Part shown: positions 40,999 to 51,432 of the stretch, one piece after another
How the letters are laid out: every line of letters begins with the position of its first letter
Position numbering within the stretch: position 1 is the stretch's first letter
Assembly (NCBI RefSeq): GCF_900104265.1
Contig: NZ_FNJJ01000001.1
Location: 384,557-448,556 of the forward strand
Origin: Ectopseudomonas guguanensis
GTDB taxonomy: Bacteria; Pseudomonadota; Gammaproteobacteria; Pseudomonadales; Pseudomonadaceae
Length of the DNA: 64,000 nucleotides
Reading direction: 5' to 3'
The notes under the pieces: generated by a model
What the model was told of the DNA's origin: nothing
Seen by the model: the letters and a program-made list of their open reading frames with translations, nothing else
Databases searched by the model: none
Made by a program: the position numbers and the translations under genes

Positions 40999-42087
40999 TC
41001 AGTCCTCACTGATCTCGATGCTGGGCATCGCCGGCTTGCCAGCCAGGGCAATACGCGCGCCGACCTTGCGCGCCAGGTCCTGATAGATCATGGCGATCTG
41101 GCTTTCCGGATCGGCAATGGTGGTCGGCTTGCCGTCATCGGCCTGCATGCGGATGGCCATCGACAGCGGCAGGGAGGCCAGCAGCTCGACGCCGTATTGC
41201 GCAGCCAGCTTCTCGCCGCCGCCCTCGCCGAACAGGTGCTCGGCATGGCCGCAGTTGGAGCAGATGTGCACCGCCATGTTCTCCACCACACCCAGCACCG
41301 GGATATGCACCTTGCGGAACATCTCCACGCCTTTCCTGGCATCGAGCAGGGCCAGGTCCTGCGGCGTGGTGACGATCACGCTGCCGGCCACCGGCACCTT
41401 CTGCGCCAGGGTCAGCTGGATGTCACCGGTACCCGGCGGCATATCCACCACCAGGTAATCGAGGTCGTTCCAGGCGGTCTGGGTGATCAGCTGCAGCAGC
41501 GCGCCGCTGACCATCGGCCCACGCCACACCATCGGCGTGTTGTCGTCGGTGAGAAAGGCCATGGACATCACCTGCACGCCATGGGCCTCGAGCGGCACGA
41601 ACCATTTCTGATCTTTCACCTGCGGCCGCGTACCCTCGGCGATGCCGAACATGATGCCCTGGCTGGGCCCGTAGATATCGGCGTCGAGGATGCCCACCCG
41701 CGCGCCCTCGCGGGCCAGCGCCAGCGCCAGGTTGGCCGCGGTGGTGGACTTGCCCACACCGCCCTTGCCCGAAGCCACGGCGATCACGTTCTTTACCCCG
41801 GCCAGTGCCGGCACCTGGGCCTGGCCCTGGTGCGAGTCGATCACACAGTCGACCTTTACCTGCGCACTGTCGACGCCATCGAGGTTCTCCAGCGCCATTT
41901 GCAGCATCTGCGCCCAACCGTTCTTGAACAGGCCGGCGGCGTAGCCCAGCTCCAGACGTACGGTGACGCGCGCGCCCTGGATGTCGACCTCGCGCAGGCA
42001 ACCGGCACTGACCGGGTCCTGATCGAGATGGGGGTCGGTGAACTGACGCAGACAGGCTTCGACCGCTTCGCGGGTGACGGCACTCAT
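40999..42087 (-). CDS. apbC: Iron-sulfur cluster carrier ApbC (Mrp/NBP35 ATPase)
   Basis: Protein of 362 residues. An N-terminal MIP18-like (DUF59) domain (about 5-85) precedes the P-loop 'SGKGGVGKST' at 106-115, the deviant Walker A of the MinD/Mrp class. A CxxC ('CSNCGH') lies around residue 275 and would bridge a transient [4Fe-4S] cluster between two subunits. It delivers FeS clusters to apo-enzymes. It is divergent from metG, as in other pseudomonads. Despite the old name 'mrp', it is unrelated to the Mrp antiporters in this window. Confidence 0.95.
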   Translation of the reverse strand: MSAVTREAVEACLRQFTDPHLDQDPVSAGCLREVDIQGARVTVRLELGYAAGLFKNGWAQMLQMALENLDGVDSAQVKVDCVIDSHQGQAQVPALAGVKNVIAVASGKGGVGKSTTAANLALALAREGARVGILDADIYGPSQGIMFGIAEGTRPQVKDQKWFVPLEAHGVQVMSMAFLTDDNTPMVWRGPMVSGALLQLITQTAWNDLDYLVVDMPPGTGDIQLTLAQKVPVAGSVIVTTPQDLALLDARKGVEMFRKVHIPVLGVVENMAVHICSNCGHAEHLFGEGGGEKLAAQYGVELLASLPLSMAIRMQADDGKPTTIADPESQIAMIYQDLARKVGARIALAGKPAMPSIEISED

Positions 42088-42247
42088 GCAAGAACTCCAG
42101 AAGACAGGCAGAAAATCAGGCGGGCATCATAGCAGCAGCCTCCCCAAGCAGCGCAGCATGCGCTTTTCCTTGCCGCAGGTAGCTTGAAGCTTGTCGCTTC
42201 CCTTATAGTTGCCGACTTCCCTCGTTTTACCAGTGCAGCCGATCACC

Positions 42248-44284
42248 ATGACCGAAGCCCGCAAGATTCTCGTTACCAGCGCCCTCCCCTACGCCAACGG
42301 CTCCATCCACCTCGGCCATATGCTCGAGTACGTGCAGACCGACATGTGGGTGCGCTACCAGAAGCTGCGCGGCAACCAGGCGATCTACGTCTGCGCCGAC
42401 GATGCCCACGGCTCGGCCATCATGCTGCGCGCCGAGAAGGAAGGCATCACCCCCGAGCAGCTCATCGCCAACGTGCAGGCCGAGCACACCGCCGACTTCG
42501 CCGACTTCCTGGTGGACTTCGACAACTACCACTCCACCCACTCGCAGGAAAACCGCGAGCTGTCGGCGGCCATCTACCTGGCGCTGCGCGACAAGGGGCA
42601 TATCGCCACCCGCGCGGTGACCCAGTACTTCGATCCCGAGAAGGGCATGTTCCTCGCCGACCGCTTCATCAAGGGCACCTGTCCGAAATGTGGCACCGAG
42701 GATCAGTACGGCGACAACTGCGAAAAATGTGGCGCGACCTACTCGCCGACCGAGCTGAAGAACCCGCGCTCCGCCATCTCCGGTGCGGTGCCGGTGCTCA
42801 AGGAGTCGCAGCACTTCTTCTTCAAGCTGCCGGACTTCGAAGCCATGCTCAAGCAGTGGACGCGCTCCGGCGCGCTGCAGGAGGCGGTGGCCAACAAGAT
42901 CGCCGAATGGCTCGACGGCGGCCTGCAGGAGTGGGACATTTCCCGCGATGCGCCCTACTTCGGCTTCGAGATTCCCGGCGAGCCGGGCAAGTACTTCTAC
43001 GTCTGGCTGGACGCACCGATCGGTTACATGGCCAGCTTCAAGAACCTCTGCGCGCGCCGTCCGGAGCTGGACTTCGATGCCTTCTGGGGCAAGGACTCCA
43101 CCGCCGAGCTGTACCACTTCATCGGCAAGGACATCGTCAACTTCCACGCCCTGTTCTGGCCGGCCATGCTCGAAGGCGCCGGCTACCGCAAGCCCACTGC
43201 GGTCAACGTGCACGGCTACCTGACGGTAAACGGGCAAAAGATGTCCAAGTCGCGCGGCACCTTCATCAAGGCGCGCACCTACCTGGACCACCTGAACCCG
43301 GAATACCTGCGCTACTACTACGCCTCCAAGCTGGGCCGCGGCGTGGACGATCTGGACCTGAACCTCGAGGACTTCGTGCAGAAGGTCAACTCGGACCTGG
43401 TCGGCAAGGTGGTCAACATCGCCAGCCGCTGCGCCGGCTTCATCCACAAGGGCAACAATGGCCTGCTGGTCGCCGCCAACCCGGAGCCGGAGCTGTGGGA
43501 CGCCTTCCAGGCCGCCGCGCCGAGCATCGCCGAGGCCTACGAGGCGCGCGACTTCTCCCGCGCCATGCGCGAGATCATGGCGCTGGCCGACCGCGCCAAC
43601 GCCTGGATCGCCGACAAGGCGCCCTGGGCCCTGAACAAGGTCGAAGGCAAGCAGGCCGAGGTGCAGGAAATCTGCGCGCTGGGCATCAACCTGTTCCGCC
43701 AGCTGGTGATCATGTTGAAACCCGTGCTGCCGAAGCTGGCCGCCGATGCCGAAGCCTTCCTCAATGTGAAGCCGCAAACCTGGGCCGACCTGTCGCTGCC
43801 GCTGGCCAACCACCAGCTCAACCCGTTCAACCCGCTGCTGACCCGCATCGAGCCGGCGAAGATCGAAGCCATGGTCGAAGCCTCCAAGGAAGACCTCGCC
43901 GCCGAAGCGTCCAAACCCCAGGGCAATGGCGAACTGGCCAAGGACCCGCTGGCCGCCGAGATCAACTTCGACGCCTTCGCCGCCGTCGACCTGCGTATCG
44001 CCCTGATCGAGAAGTGCGAGTTCGTCGAGGGTGCAGACAAACTGCTGCGCCTGTCGCTGGATATCGGTGACGAGAAGCGCAACGTGTTCTCCGGCATCAA
44101 GTCCGCCTACCCGGACCCGAGCAAGCTGGAAGGCCGCCTGACCCTGTACGTCGCCAACCTGGCGCCGCGCAAGATGAAGTTCGGCATCAGCGAAGGTATG
44201 GTCCTGGCCGCCGGCCCCGGTGGCGAGGAAATCTACCTGCTCAGCCCGGACAGCGGCGCCAAGCCGGGTCAGCGCGTCAAGTAA
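42248..44284 (+). CDS. metG: Methionyl-tRNA synthetase
   Basis: Protein of 678 residues with the class I HIGH-type motif 'HLGH' at 21-24, the zinc pair 'CPKC...CEKC' around 145-160, and 'KMSKS' at 331-335. The C-terminal ~110 residues form a tRNA-binding EMAP/OB domain ('[24 protein letters not shown]') used for dimerisation and tRNA recruitment. The start at 42248 fits family alignment; an in-frame ATG 13 codons upstream lacks a better ribosome site. A long opposite-strand frame over it is a shadow. Confidence 0.97.
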   Translation: MTEARKILVTSALPYANGSIHLGHMLEYVQTDMWVRYQKLRGNQAIYVCADDAHGSAIMLRAEKEGITPEQLIANVQAEHTADFADFLVDFDNYHSTHSQENRELSAAIYLALRDKGHIATRAVTQYFDPEKGMFLADRFIKGTCPKCGTEDQYGDNCEKCGATYSPTELKNPRSAISGAVPVLKESQHFFFKLPDFEAMLKQWTRSGALQEAVANKIAEWLDGGLQEWDISRDAPYFGFEIPGEPGKYFYVWLDAPIGYMASFKNLCARRPELDFDAFWGKDSTAELYHFIGKDIVNFHALFWPAMLEGAGYRKPTAVNVHGYLTVNGQKMSKSRGTFIKARTYLDHLNPEYLRYYYASKLGRGVDDLDLNLEDFVQKVNSDLVGKVVNIASRCAGFIHKGNNGLLVAANPEPELWDAFQAAAPSIAEAYEARDFSRAMREIMALADRANAWIADKAPWALNKVEGKQAEVQEICALGINLFRQLVIMLKPVLPKLAADAEAFLNVKPQTWADLSLPLANHQLNPFNPLLTRIEPAKIEAMVEASKEDLAAEASKPQGNGELAKDPLAAEINFDAFAAVDLRIALIEKCEFVEGADKLLRLSLDIGDEKRNVFSGIKSAYPDPSKLEGRLTLYVANLAPRKMKFGISEGMVLAAGPGGEEIYLLSPDSGAKPGQRVK

Positions 44285-44403
44285 GCGCCAGCTAGGCTTA
44301 TAGGCATCGAACAAGCCGGCCAATGCCGGCTTGTTTGCATCTACGCGCTTCCCGATAATAGGCGCCCTTTTCCTACGGCCTTTGCGCACTCGACGGCAAC
44401 CCG

Positions 44404-44988
44404 ATGACCGAACTCGTCCTGATCATGGTCAGCGCCATCCTGGTCAACAATTTCGTGCTGGTGCAGTTTCTCGGCCTGTGCCCGTTCATGGGCGTGTCGA
44501 AGAAGATCGAAACCGCCATCGGCCTGTCGCTGGCCACCACCTTCGTGCTGACCCTGGCTGCCATGTGCAGCTACCTGGTGCAGCAGTACGTGCTCAAGCC
44601 GCTGGACCTGGAATTCCTGCGCACCATCAGCTTCATCCTGGTGATCGCGGTGACCGTGCAGTTCACCGAGATGGTGGTGAACAAGACCAGCCCGCTGCTC
44701 TATCGCGTGCTGGGCATCTTCCTGCCGCTGATCACCACCAACTGCATCGTCCTGGGCGTGGCCCTGCTCAACGCCAACAAGGCCGAGTTCACCTTCATCA
44801 CCGCCACCGTCAACGGCTTCGCCGCGGGTCTGGGCTTCTCCCTGGTGCTGGTGCTGTTCGCCGCCATGCGCGAGCGCATCGCCATCGCCGACGTGCCGAA
44901 ATCCTTTCAGGGCGCGGCCATCGGCATGATCACCGCCGGTCTGATGTCGCTGGCCTTCATGGGCTTTGCCGGGTTGATCAAGCTATGA
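44404..44988 (+). CDS. rnfA: Electron transport complex subunit RnfA
   Basis: Protein of 194 residues with six helices. Signature '[20 protein letters not shown]' lies at the start and '[14 protein letters not shown]' in the middle. It is an integral membrane subunit of the Rnf complex, which links reduced ferredoxin or NADH redox with ion movement. In gammaproteobacteria it also helps keep SoxR reduced (Rsx). First gene of rnfABCDGE, overlapping rnfB by 4 bases. Confidence 0.96.
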   Translation: MTELVLIMVSAILVNNFVLVQFLGLCPFMGVSKKIETAIGLSLATTFVLTLAAMCSYLVQQYVLKPLDLEFLRTISFILVIAVTVQFTEMVVNKTSPLLYRVLGIFLPLITTNCIVLGVALLNANKAEFTFITATVNGFAAGLGFSLVLVLFAAMRERIAIADVPKSFQGAAIGMITAGLMSLAFMGFAGLIKL

Positions 44989-45560
44989 GCCTGGTTCTCG
45001 TCGCCGTCCTCGCCCTGCTCGCGCTGTGCCTGATTGCTGGCGCCATCCTCGGTTTCGCCGCGGTGCGCTTCAAGGTCGAGGGCGACCCCATCGCCGAACA
45101 GATCAACGCCCTGCTGCCACAGACCCAGTGCGGCCAGTGCGGCTACCCGGGCTGCAAGCCCTACGCCGAGGCGATCGCCGGCGGCGACAAGATCAACAAG
45201 TGCCCGCCCGGCGGCGAAGCGACCATCCAGGCGCTGGCCGACCTGCTGGACGTCGAACCCGAGCCGCTGGATGCGGTGGAAGGCGAGAAGCCGCAGATGG
45301 TCGCGTTCATCCGCGAAGCCGAATGCATCGGCTGCACCAAATGCATCCAGGCCTGCCCGGTGGACGCCATCGTCGGCGCTGCGCGGCAGATGCACACGGT
45401 GATCGCCAGCGAATGCACCGGCTGCGACCTGTGCGTCGAACCCTGCCCGGTGGACTGCATCGACATGATCGAAGTCGGTAGCACCGTGCAAAGCTGGAAA
45501 TGGGACAAGCCGCTGGCGCCCGGCCAGTTGATCGCCAGCGACCGGGAGCAGGCGGCATGA
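44985..45560 (+). CDS. rnfB: Electron transport complex subunit RnfB (ferredoxin-like)
   Basis: Protein of 191 residues. It has one N-terminal helix (about 5-27) and a cytoplasmic cysteine-rich part: the Fe-S binding '[16 protein letters not shown]...KCPPGG', then two 4Fe-4S ferredoxin motifs '[12 protein letters not shown]' and '[12 protein letters not shown]'. It receives electrons for the Rnf chain. The ATG overlaps the rnfA stop (ATGA), and its own stop overlaps rnfC. Confidence 0.96.
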   Translation: MSLVLVAVLALLALCLIAGAILGFAAVRFKVEGDPIAEQINALLPQTQCGQCGYPGCKPYAEAIAGGDKINKCPPGGEATIQALADLLDVEPEPLDAVEGEKPQMVAFIREAECIGCTKCIQACPVDAIVGAARQMHTVIASECTGCDLCVEPCPVDCIDMIEVGSTVQSWKWDKPLAPGQLIASDREQAA

Positions 45561-47806
45561 GCGCGCAGGAAAAGATCTGGGATATACCCGGCGGCATCCA
45601 CCCTGCCGAGCGCAAGGAGCTGTCCAACCGCACGCCGATCCAGCAGGCGCCGCTGCCCAAGCGCCTGGTGTTGCCGCTCGGCCAGCATATCGGTGCAGTC
45701 GCCGAGCCCTGCGTGGTGGTCGGCCAACGGGTGCGCAAGGGCGAGAAGATCGCCGAGGCCAACGGCTTCGTCAGCGCGCCGCTGCATGCCCCGACCTCCG
45801 GTACCGTCAGCTTTATCGGCCCGCAGCCCTACCCACACGTCTCCGGCATGCTGGCGCCGGCTGTCGTCATCGACAGCGACGGTCTGGACGAATGGGTCGA
45901 CCTGACGCCGCATGGCGACTACCGGCATATGGCATCCGCCGAGCTGCTGGCGCTGATCCGCGAGGCCGGCATCAGCGGCCTGGGCGGCGCCGGCTTCCCC
46001 ACCGCGGTGAAGCTCACCGCACGGCCGACGCAGAAGATCCACACGCTGATCATCAACGGCACCGAGTGCGAGCCCTACATCACCGCCGACGACCTGCTGA
46101 TGCGCGAGCGCGCCGGCGAGCTGGTTTCCGGCATCGATATCCTGGTGCAGCTGATCCAGCCCGATCAGGTGCTGATCGGCATCGAGGACAACAAGCCCGA
46201 GGCCATCGCCGCGGTGCGCGGCGCCTGCAGCGAGCGCAGCTACCAGGTGCGGGTGTTCCCCACCAAGTACCCCTCCGGCGGCGAGAAGCAGCTGATCCAG
46301 ATTCTCACCGGTGTCGAGGTGCCCTCGGGCGGGCTGCCGGCCGATATCGGCATCCTCTGCCAGAACGTCGGCACCTGCACGGCCATTCACGACGCGGTGG
46401 TGCTGGGCAAGCCGCTGATTTCGCGCATCACCACCCTGACCGGCGAGGCGCTGGCGCGCCCGGGGAACGTCGAGGCGCTGCTCGGCACGCCGGTGGGCGA
46501 GCTACTGGAGTTCGCCGGGCTGGACACCGGCAAACTCAATCGCCTGATCATGGGCGGTCCGATGATGGGCTTTACCCTGCCCAGCCTCGAGGTGCCGCTG
46601 ATCAAGACCAGCAACTGCCTGCTGGCCAGCACCGCCGTCGAGCTGCCGCCGCCACCGCCGGCCATGCCCTGCATCCGCTGCGGCGAATGCGCCGAGGCCT
46701 GCCCGGCCAGCCTGCTACCGCAGCAACTGCACTTCTTCGCCCTGGGCCAGGAGCACGAACAGCTCAAGGCGCACAACCTGTTCGACTGCATCGAGTGCGG
46801 TGCCTGCGCCTACGTCTGCCCATCGAGCATTCCGCTGGTGCAGTACTACCGTGCGGCCAAGGCGGAAATCCGCGAGCTGGAACAGAAGCAGCTCAAGGCC
46901 GAGCACTCCAAGCAGCGTTTCGAGCAGCGCCAGGAACGCCTACGTCGCGCCGAGGAACAGAAGGAAGCCGAGCGCAAGGCACGCGCCGAGAAGGCCGCCC
47001 GCGCCAAGGCGGCGCAGGCCGAGGCACCGGCGGTAGCGGCAGCCGCGCCGGCCGATGAGGCGCTGAAGAAACTCAAGATCGAAGCCAGCATGGCCCAGGT
47101 CGCGCTGAAGAAGGCGGAAAAACAGCTGGCCGCCCACGACACGCCCGAACTGCAGGCGCAAGTCGCTGAGCTGCGTGCCGCTGCCGAAGCCGCACAAAAG
47201 GCCTTGACCAACGCACAGGCAGCTGCACCTGCCCCGACGCCCAAGCCCGCCGGCGACGAGGCGTTGAAGAAGGCCAAGATCGACGCTGCCATGCTCAAGG
47301 CCCAGCTGCGCAAGCTGGAAAAGATCGAAAACCCGGACGACGACCAGCAGGCCGAACTCGCTCGCCTGCGCCAGCAACTGGAAGCAGCCGAGAAAGCCCT
47401 GGCCGATCTGGAAAGCCAGGCGCCCGCCCCTGCCGCCAAACCGGCCGGCGACGACACCTTGAAAAAGGCCAAGGTCGAGCTGGCGATGAAACGCGCCGAA
47501 CTGAAGAAGGCCGAGAAGGCCGGCGCCGACGAAGCCGACCTGCAGCCGCTGCGCGCTGCCCTGGCTGCCGCCGAACAAGCCCTGCATGCGGCCGAGGCGG
47601 CTTCGGGCAAGCCGGCGCCGGAGCTGGTACGCACCGAACGCCCCGGCGTGGACGAAAAATTCAAGGCGCTGAAGACCGAGGTGGCCTTCGCCCGCGCCGA
47701 CCTGCGCAAGCTGGAGCGTGACGAGAGCGCCGCGGGCGAGGCGCTGGAACAGGCGCGTACACGCCTGGCCGAAGCCGAACGCAAGCTGGCCGAATACCAG
47801 ACGTAG
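45557..47806 (+). CDS. rnfC: Electron transport complex subunit RnfC with long repeat tail
   Basis: Protein of 749 residues. The conserved core (about 1-440) has the NADH/FMN-binding Nqo1-like region '[11 protein letters not shown]' and two 4Fe-4S motifs, '[12 protein letters not shown]' and '[12 protein letters not shown]'. The C-terminal ~300 residues are an Ala/Lys/Glu-rich extension. Four imperfect ~65-residue repeats start near residues 500, 565, 630 and 696 ('DEALKK.KI..A..KAQL' and relatives), predicted as coiled coils. The Rnf core is well known, but the tail varies between species and its role is unknown. Overlaps rnfB by 4 bases; 282 bp of repeats separate it from rnfD. Confidence 0.95.
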   Translation: MSAQEKIWDIPGGIHPAERKELSNRTPIQQAPLPKRLVLPLGQHIGAVAEPCVVVGQRVRKGEKIAEANGFVSAPLHAPTSGTVSFIGPQPYPHVSGMLAPAVVIDSDGLDEWVDLTPHGDYRHMASAELLALIREAGISGLGGAGFPTAVKLTARPTQKIHTLIINGTECEPYITADDLLMRERAGELVSGIDILVQLIQPDQVLIGIEDNKPEAIAAVRGACSERSYQVRVFPTKYPSGGEKQLIQILTGVEVPSGGLPADIGILCQNVGTCTAIHDAVVLGKPLISRITTLTGEALARPGNVEALLGTPVGELLEFAGLDTGKLNRLIMGGPMMGFTLPSLEVPLIKTSNCLLASTAVELPPPPPAMPCIRCGECAEACPASLLPQQLHFFALGQEHEQLKAHNLFDCIECGACAYVCPSSIPLVQYYRAAKAEIRELEQKQLKAEHSKQRFEQRQERLRRAEEQKEAERKARAEKAARAKAAQAEAPAVAAAAPADEALKKLKIEASMAQVALKKAEKQLAAHDTPELQAQVAELRAAAEAAQKALTNAQAAAPAPTPKPAGDEALKKAKIDAAMLKAQLRKLEKIENPDDDQQAELARLRQQLEAAEKALADLESQAPAPAAKPAGDDTLKKAKVELAMKRAELKKAEKAGADEADLQPLRAALAAAEQALHAAEAASGKPAPELVRTERPGVDEKFKALKTEVAFARADLRKLERDESAAGEALEQARTRLAEAERKLAEYQT

Positions 47807-47842
47807 CGATCGCCCTGGATAGGTCAGGCAGCACAACGATTA

Positions 47843-47935
47843 AAGCCCCTCTCCCACTTGTGGGAGAGGGGTTGGGGAGAGGGCCAGTACGCCGCACCCT
47901 CTCCCCGGCCCTTTCCCGTAAACGGGAGAGGGGGA
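47843..47935. repeat. CCCTCTCCC/GGGAGAGGG repeat unit in the rnfC-rnfD gap
   Basis: The unit shares the block CCCCTCTCCCA...TGGGAGAGGGG and the following GGTTGGGGAGAGGGCC with the MITE-like element B at 40658 onward, but lacks its terminal inverted repeats. A second GGGAGAGGGGG hairpin follows. It would fold strongly in RNA. Confidence 0.6.
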
Positions 47936-47965
47936 ACGAAAACGCCGGCACACCGGAACAGCGCC

Positions 47966-48040
47966 CCGGATTGCATCCGGGCTACAGTCGCGTCGGAGCA
48001 CCCGGGCGGCACAGACAACAGTAGCCCGGATGCAATCCGG
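47966..48040. repeat. REP-like inverted repeat GTAGCCCGGATG in the rnfC-rnfD gap
   Basis: Perfect 20-bp arms: CCGGATTGCATCCGGGCTAC at 47966-47985 and its complement at 48021-48040, 35 bases apart. 'GTAGCCCGGATGCAATCCGG' repeats are common in Pseudomonas and related genomes. Confidence 0.75.
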
Positions 48041-48088
48041 AGAATGAACACCACTGCACTCAATACGAACGCAGTAACAGGAGCGCCG

Positions 48089-49120
48089 ATGGCCCTGCCC
48101 CGCATCACATCGCCCCACGCCAAGGGCAGCAACCGTACCCAGCAGGTCATGCTGCAGGTGCTGCTGGCCACCGTGCCGGGCATCCTCGCGCTGACCTGGC
48201 TGTTCGGCGCCGGCACCCTGTTCAACCTGCTCTGGGCCAGCCTCTGCGCGCTGGGCTTCGAGGCCGCGCTGCTGGCCGCGCGCAAGCGCCCGGTGGCCTT
48301 CTTCCTCAAGGACTACAGCGCCCTGGTCACCGCCGTGCTGCTGGCCCTGGCCTTGCCGCCCTATTCGCCATGGTGGCTGACCCTGATCGCCTGCGGCTTC
48401 GCCATCGGCTTCGGCAAGCAGCTTTATGGCGGACTCGGGCAGAACCCCTTCAATCCGGCTATGGTCGGCTACGTGGTGGTGCTGATCTCCTTCCCGGTGG
48501 AAATGACCAGCTGGCCCGCGCCGCACGGCGTCGCCGCGCTGGACGGCATCAAGCACATACTCGGTATCGCCAGCCTGCCAGACGGCTGGGCCCAGGCCAC
48601 CGCGCTGGACGCGCTGAAAGTGAACAAGAGCCTGACCATCGACGAGCTGTACGCCGTCAACCCGGCTTTCGGCCATTTCGGCGGCACTGGCAGCGAGGCG
48701 GTCAACCTGGCGTTCCTCGCCGGCGGCCTGTACCTGCTGCACAAGCGGCTGATCACCTGGCACGCGCCGGTGGGCATGCTCGCCGCGCTGTTCGTCATGA
48801 GTCTGCTGTTCTGGAACGGCAGCGGCTCGGATTCCAACGGCTCGCCGCTGTTTCACCTGCTCACCGGGGCCACCATGCTCGGCGCCTTCTTCATCGTCAC
48901 CGACCCGGTATCCGGCGCTACCAGCAATCGTGGGCGTCTGGTGTTCGGCATCGGCGTCGGGATACTGGTCTACGTGATCCGCGCCTGGGGCGGTTACCCG
49001 GACGCGGTGGCCTTCGCCGTGCTGCTGATGAACCTGGCCGCGCCGACCATCGACTACTACACCCGGCCGCGTAGCTACGGCCATCGCAAGCCCAACAGCG
49101 GCTTCAAGTTGGGAGAATGA
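48089..49120 (+). CDS. rnfD: Electron transport complex subunit RnfD
   Basis: Protein of 343 residues, about nine helices. '[40 protein letters not shown]' is an RnfD/NqrB hallmark. Thr278 in '[11 protein letters not shown]' is the expected site of covalent FMN. The start at 48089 (AGGAG 5 bases upstream) is preferred over an upstream in-frame Met (48044) because the family begins '[10 protein letters not shown]'. This is the first gene after the repeat gap. Confidence 0.94.
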   Translation: MALPRITSPHAKGSNRTQQVMLQVLLATVPGILALTWLFGAGTLFNLLWASLCALGFEAALLAARKRPVAFFLKDYSALVTAVLLALALPPYSPWWLTLIACGFAIGFGKQLYGGLGQNPFNPAMVGYVVVLISFPVEMTSWPAPHGVAALDGIKHILGIASLPDGWAQATALDALKVNKSLTIDELYAVNPAFGHFGGTGSEAVNLAFLAGGLYLLHKRLITWHAPVGMLAALFVMSLLFWNGSGSDSNGSPLFHLLTGATMLGAFFIVTDPVSGATSNRGRLVFGIGVGILVYVIRAWGGYPDAVAFAVLLMNLAAPTIDYYTRPRSYGHRKPNSGFKLGE

Positions 49121-49122
49121 GC

Positions 49123-49758
49123 ATGCTGCCGGAAATCAGCCGCTCGATGCTGAAGAACGCCCTGGTGCTTGGCCTGTTCGCCATTGGCACCGTCGGCAGC
49201 GTGGCTCTGCTGCAACAGGGCACTGCCACGCGCATCGCCGCCGCCGAGCGCGAAGCGCAGGTACGCGCCCTGGCCGAAATCCTGCCGAGCGGCAGCTATG
49301 ACAACCACCTGCTGGACAACCGCATCGAACTCAATGCCCCCGAGCTGGGCCACCGCAGCCCGCAGTCGGCTTACCTGGCCTTGAAGGGCGACCAACCCAG
49401 CGCGCTGATCCTGCCGGTGACTGCACCGAACGGCTACAGCGGCGCCATCCACCTGCTGGTGGGCATCTCCGCCGATGGCCGCCTGGCCGGTGTGCGTGTG
49501 CTTGGCCACCGAGAGACTCCGGGCCTGGGCGACAAGATCGAACTGGCCAAGAGCGACTGGATACGCAGCTTCGAGGGCAAGTCCCTGAGCGATCCCAACG
49601 AAGACGGCTGGGCAGTGAAGAAGGATCGCGGCGATTTCGACCAGTTCGCCGGCGCCACCATCACTCCGCGCGCCGTGGTCAAGGCCGTGCACGGCGCCCT
49701 GCGCTACTTCGACAAGCACCGCGCCCAATTGCTGGGCCTGGCGGAGAACGAACAATGA
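49123..49758 (+). CDS. rnfG: Electron transport complex subunit RnfG
   Basis: Protein of 211 residues. One N-terminal helix and a periplasmic FMN-binding domain with '[13 protein letters not shown]' and the flavinylation motif '[11 protein letters not shown]' (Thr179/Thr181; the second Thr is the usual FMN acceptor). An upstream ATG at 49117 overlaps the rnfD stop, but GGGAG is correctly spaced only for 49123. Overlaps rnfE by 4 bases. Confidence 0.94.
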   Translation: MLPEISRSMLKNALVLGLFAIGTVGSVALLQQGTATRIAAAEREAQVRALAEILPSGSYDNHLLDNRIELNAPELGHRSPQSAYLALKGDQPSALILPVTAPNGYSGAIHLLVGISADGRLAGVRVLGHRETPGLGDKIELAKSDWIRSFEGKSLSDPNEDGWAVKKDRGDFDQFAGATITPRAVVKAVHGALRYFDKHRAQLLGLAENEQ

Positions 49759-50462
49759 CCAGCTACCGCGAAATCAGCTTCAACGGCCTGTGGAAGAACA
49801 ACCCGGCGCTGGTGCAGCTGCTCGGTCTGTGCCCGCTGCTGGGGGTGAGCAACTCCACGGTCAACGCCCTCGGCCTGGCCCTGGCCAGCGCGGTGGTGCT
49901 GGTGTGCTCCAACACCGCGGTGTCGCTGGTGCGCGGTGTGGTCAATACCGCCGTGCGCCTGCCGGCCTTCGTCATGATCATCGCCGCACTGACCACCTGC
50001 ATCGAGCTGCTGATGCAGGCCTTCACCTACGAGCTGTACCAGATCCTCGGCATCTTCATCCCGCTGATCACCACCAACTGCGTGATCCTCGGCCGCGCCG
50101 ACGGCTTCGCCGCCAAGCACGACCCGGCCCGCGCCGCCTATGACGGTCTGATGATGGGCCTGGGCTTCGGCCTGGTGCTGGTCATGATCGGCGCCATCCG
50201 CGAACTGCTCGGCACCGGCGCCCTGTTCGCCAACATGCACCTGTTGTTCGGGCCGATTGCCGCCGAGTGGAAGCTCACCCTGGTACAGGACTACAAGGGC
50301 TTTCTGCTGGCCATCCTGCCGCCGGGCGCCTTTATCGTCCTGGGCCTGCTGATCGCCGGCAAGAACCGCATCGACCAGATCGCCGCGGAACGGGCCAAGG
50401 CCGCCGCGCCCGAGGCGCCCGTACAAAGCCGCCGCGTTCGCGTTACCGGAGTCATCGAATGA
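49755..50462 (+). CDS. rnfE: Electron transport complex subunit RnfE
   Basis: Protein of 235 residues, six helices, related to RnfA ('[20 protein letters not shown]' and '[17 protein letters not shown]'). Integral membrane subunit that completes the Rnf complex. The stop overlaps the nth start as ATGA, so nth is translationally linked to rnf, as in other gammaproteobacteria. Confidence 0.95.
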   Translation: MTSYREISFNGLWKNNPALVQLLGLCPLLGVSNSTVNALGLALASAVVLVCSNTAVSLVRGVVNTAVRLPAFVMIIAALTTCIELLMQAFTYELYQILGIFIPLITTNCVILGRADGFAAKHDPARAAYDGLMMGLGFGLVLVMIGAIRELLGTGALFANMHLLFGPIAAEWKLTLVQDYKGFLLAILPPGAFIVLGLLIAGKNRIDQIAAERAKAAAPEAPVQSRRVRVTGVIE

Positions 50463-51097
50463 ACGCCGCCAAACGCCTGGAAATCTTCCGTCGCCTGCAC
50501 GAGGACAACCCCGAGCCGAAGACCGAGCTGGCCTACAGCACGCCGTTCGAGCTGCTGGTAGCGGTGACGCTATCGGCCCAGGCCACCGACGTCAGCGTCA
50601 ACAAGGCCACGGCCAAGCTGTTTCCGGTGGCCAATACGCCGGAGGCCATCTACGCCCTGGGCGTCGAGGGACTTTCCGAGTACATCAAGACCATCGGCCT
50701 GTACAACAGCAAGGCGAAGAACGTCATCGAGGCCTGCCGCATCCTCATCGAGAAGCACGGCAGTCAGGTGCCGGACAACCGCGAGGACCTCGAAGCCCTA
50801 CCCGGCGTCGGCCGCAAGACCGCCAACGTGGTGCTCAACACTGCGTTTCGCCAGCTCGCCATGGCCGTGGACACGCACATCTTCCGCGTCAGCAACCGCA
50901 CCGGCATCGCGCCGGGCAAGAACGTGGTCGAGGTGGAGAAGAAGCTGCTCAAGTTCGTGCCCAAGGATTACCTGCTCGACGCCCACCACTGGCTGATCCT
51001 GCACGGACGCTACGTCTGCACCGCACGCAAACCGCGCTGTGGAGCCTGCCGCATCGAGGATCTGTGCGAGTACAAGGCAAAAACCTCCGACGATTGA
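50459..51097 (+). CDS. nth: Endonuclease III
   Basis: Protein of 212 residues. Helix-hairpin-helix '[12 protein letters not shown]' (with the catalytic Lys) and the downstream catalytic Asp in '[12 protein letters not shown]'. C-terminal four-cysteine [4Fe-4S] loop has spacing C-x6-C-x2-C-x5-C in '[17 protein letters not shown]'. It removes oxidised pyrimidines in base-excision repair and cuts AP sites. Start overlaps rnfE. Confidence 0.97.
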   Translation: MNAAKRLEIFRRLHEDNPEPKTELAYSTPFELLVAVTLSAQATDVSVNKATAKLFPVANTPEAIYALGVEGLSEYIKTIGLYNSKAKNVIEACRILIEKHGSQVPDNREDLEALPGVGRKTANVVLNTAFRQLAMAVDTHIFRVSNRTGIAPGKNVVEVEKKLLKFVPKDYLLDAHHWLILHGRYVCTARKPRCGACRIEDLCEYKAKTSDD

Positions 51098-51208
51098 TCG
51101 ACCATAGAATCCGGCGATCTTCTGATTGAAAAAATCTTTTTTACCCGCTCAATTTTTGCCGCTATAAGGTGCGCAAATGGCCCCGGTAACTGGCCTGGAG
51201 TGGAATAG

Positions 51209-51388
51209 ATGAGCACTGACAAAGAAGATCTCGAGCTGGACGAAGACTTTGTCGCGGACGATGCAGACGATGCCGAGCCTGCGGTGGAAGTCGCCAAGAC
51301 CAACCTGACCAAGCGCCGCATCATCGACAACTTCCTCGAAGAGCGTCGCCTGCACAAGCAGCTGGCCGAATACGATTTCGATATCTGA
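51209..51388 (+). CDS. Small acidic conserved protein (PA3496-like), function unknown
   Basis: Protein of 59 residues: an acidic N-terminal half ('DLELDEDFVADDADDAEP') and a conserved basic C-terminal half 'TKRRIIDNFLEERRLHKQLAEYDFDI'. It follows nth in the same order as in P. aeruginosa, where I recall a small conserved gene. GGAG lies about 9 bases upstream of the ATG. A strong terminator follows. No function is known. Confidence 0.75.
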   Translation: MSTDKEDLELDEDFVADDADDAEPAVEVAKTNLTKRRIIDNFLEERRLHKQLAEYDFDI

Positions 51389-51403
51389 TCGCGCCACGCA
51401 AGA

Positions 51404-51428
51404 AGCCCCGCCAGCCGCGGGGCTTTTT
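51404..51428 (+). terminator. Rho-independent terminator after the small acidic gene
   Basis: Perfect 8-bp stem AGCCCCGC/GCGGGGCT with a 5-base loop and TTTTT, starting 15 bases after the stop codon. Confidence 0.87.
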
Positions 51429-51432
51429 CGTT

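Noticed and set aside
40999..42087. Considered whether the 'Mrp' ATPase (apbC) belongs to the Mrp antiporter systems
   Set aside because: It is an NBP35/ApbC iron-sulfur carrier that only shares an old gene name with the antiporters.
42227..44389. 720-codon minus-strand open frame opposite metG
   Set aside because: The coding strand has HIGH, KMSKS and zinc motifs; the antisense frame has none and begins inside the next gene's leader.
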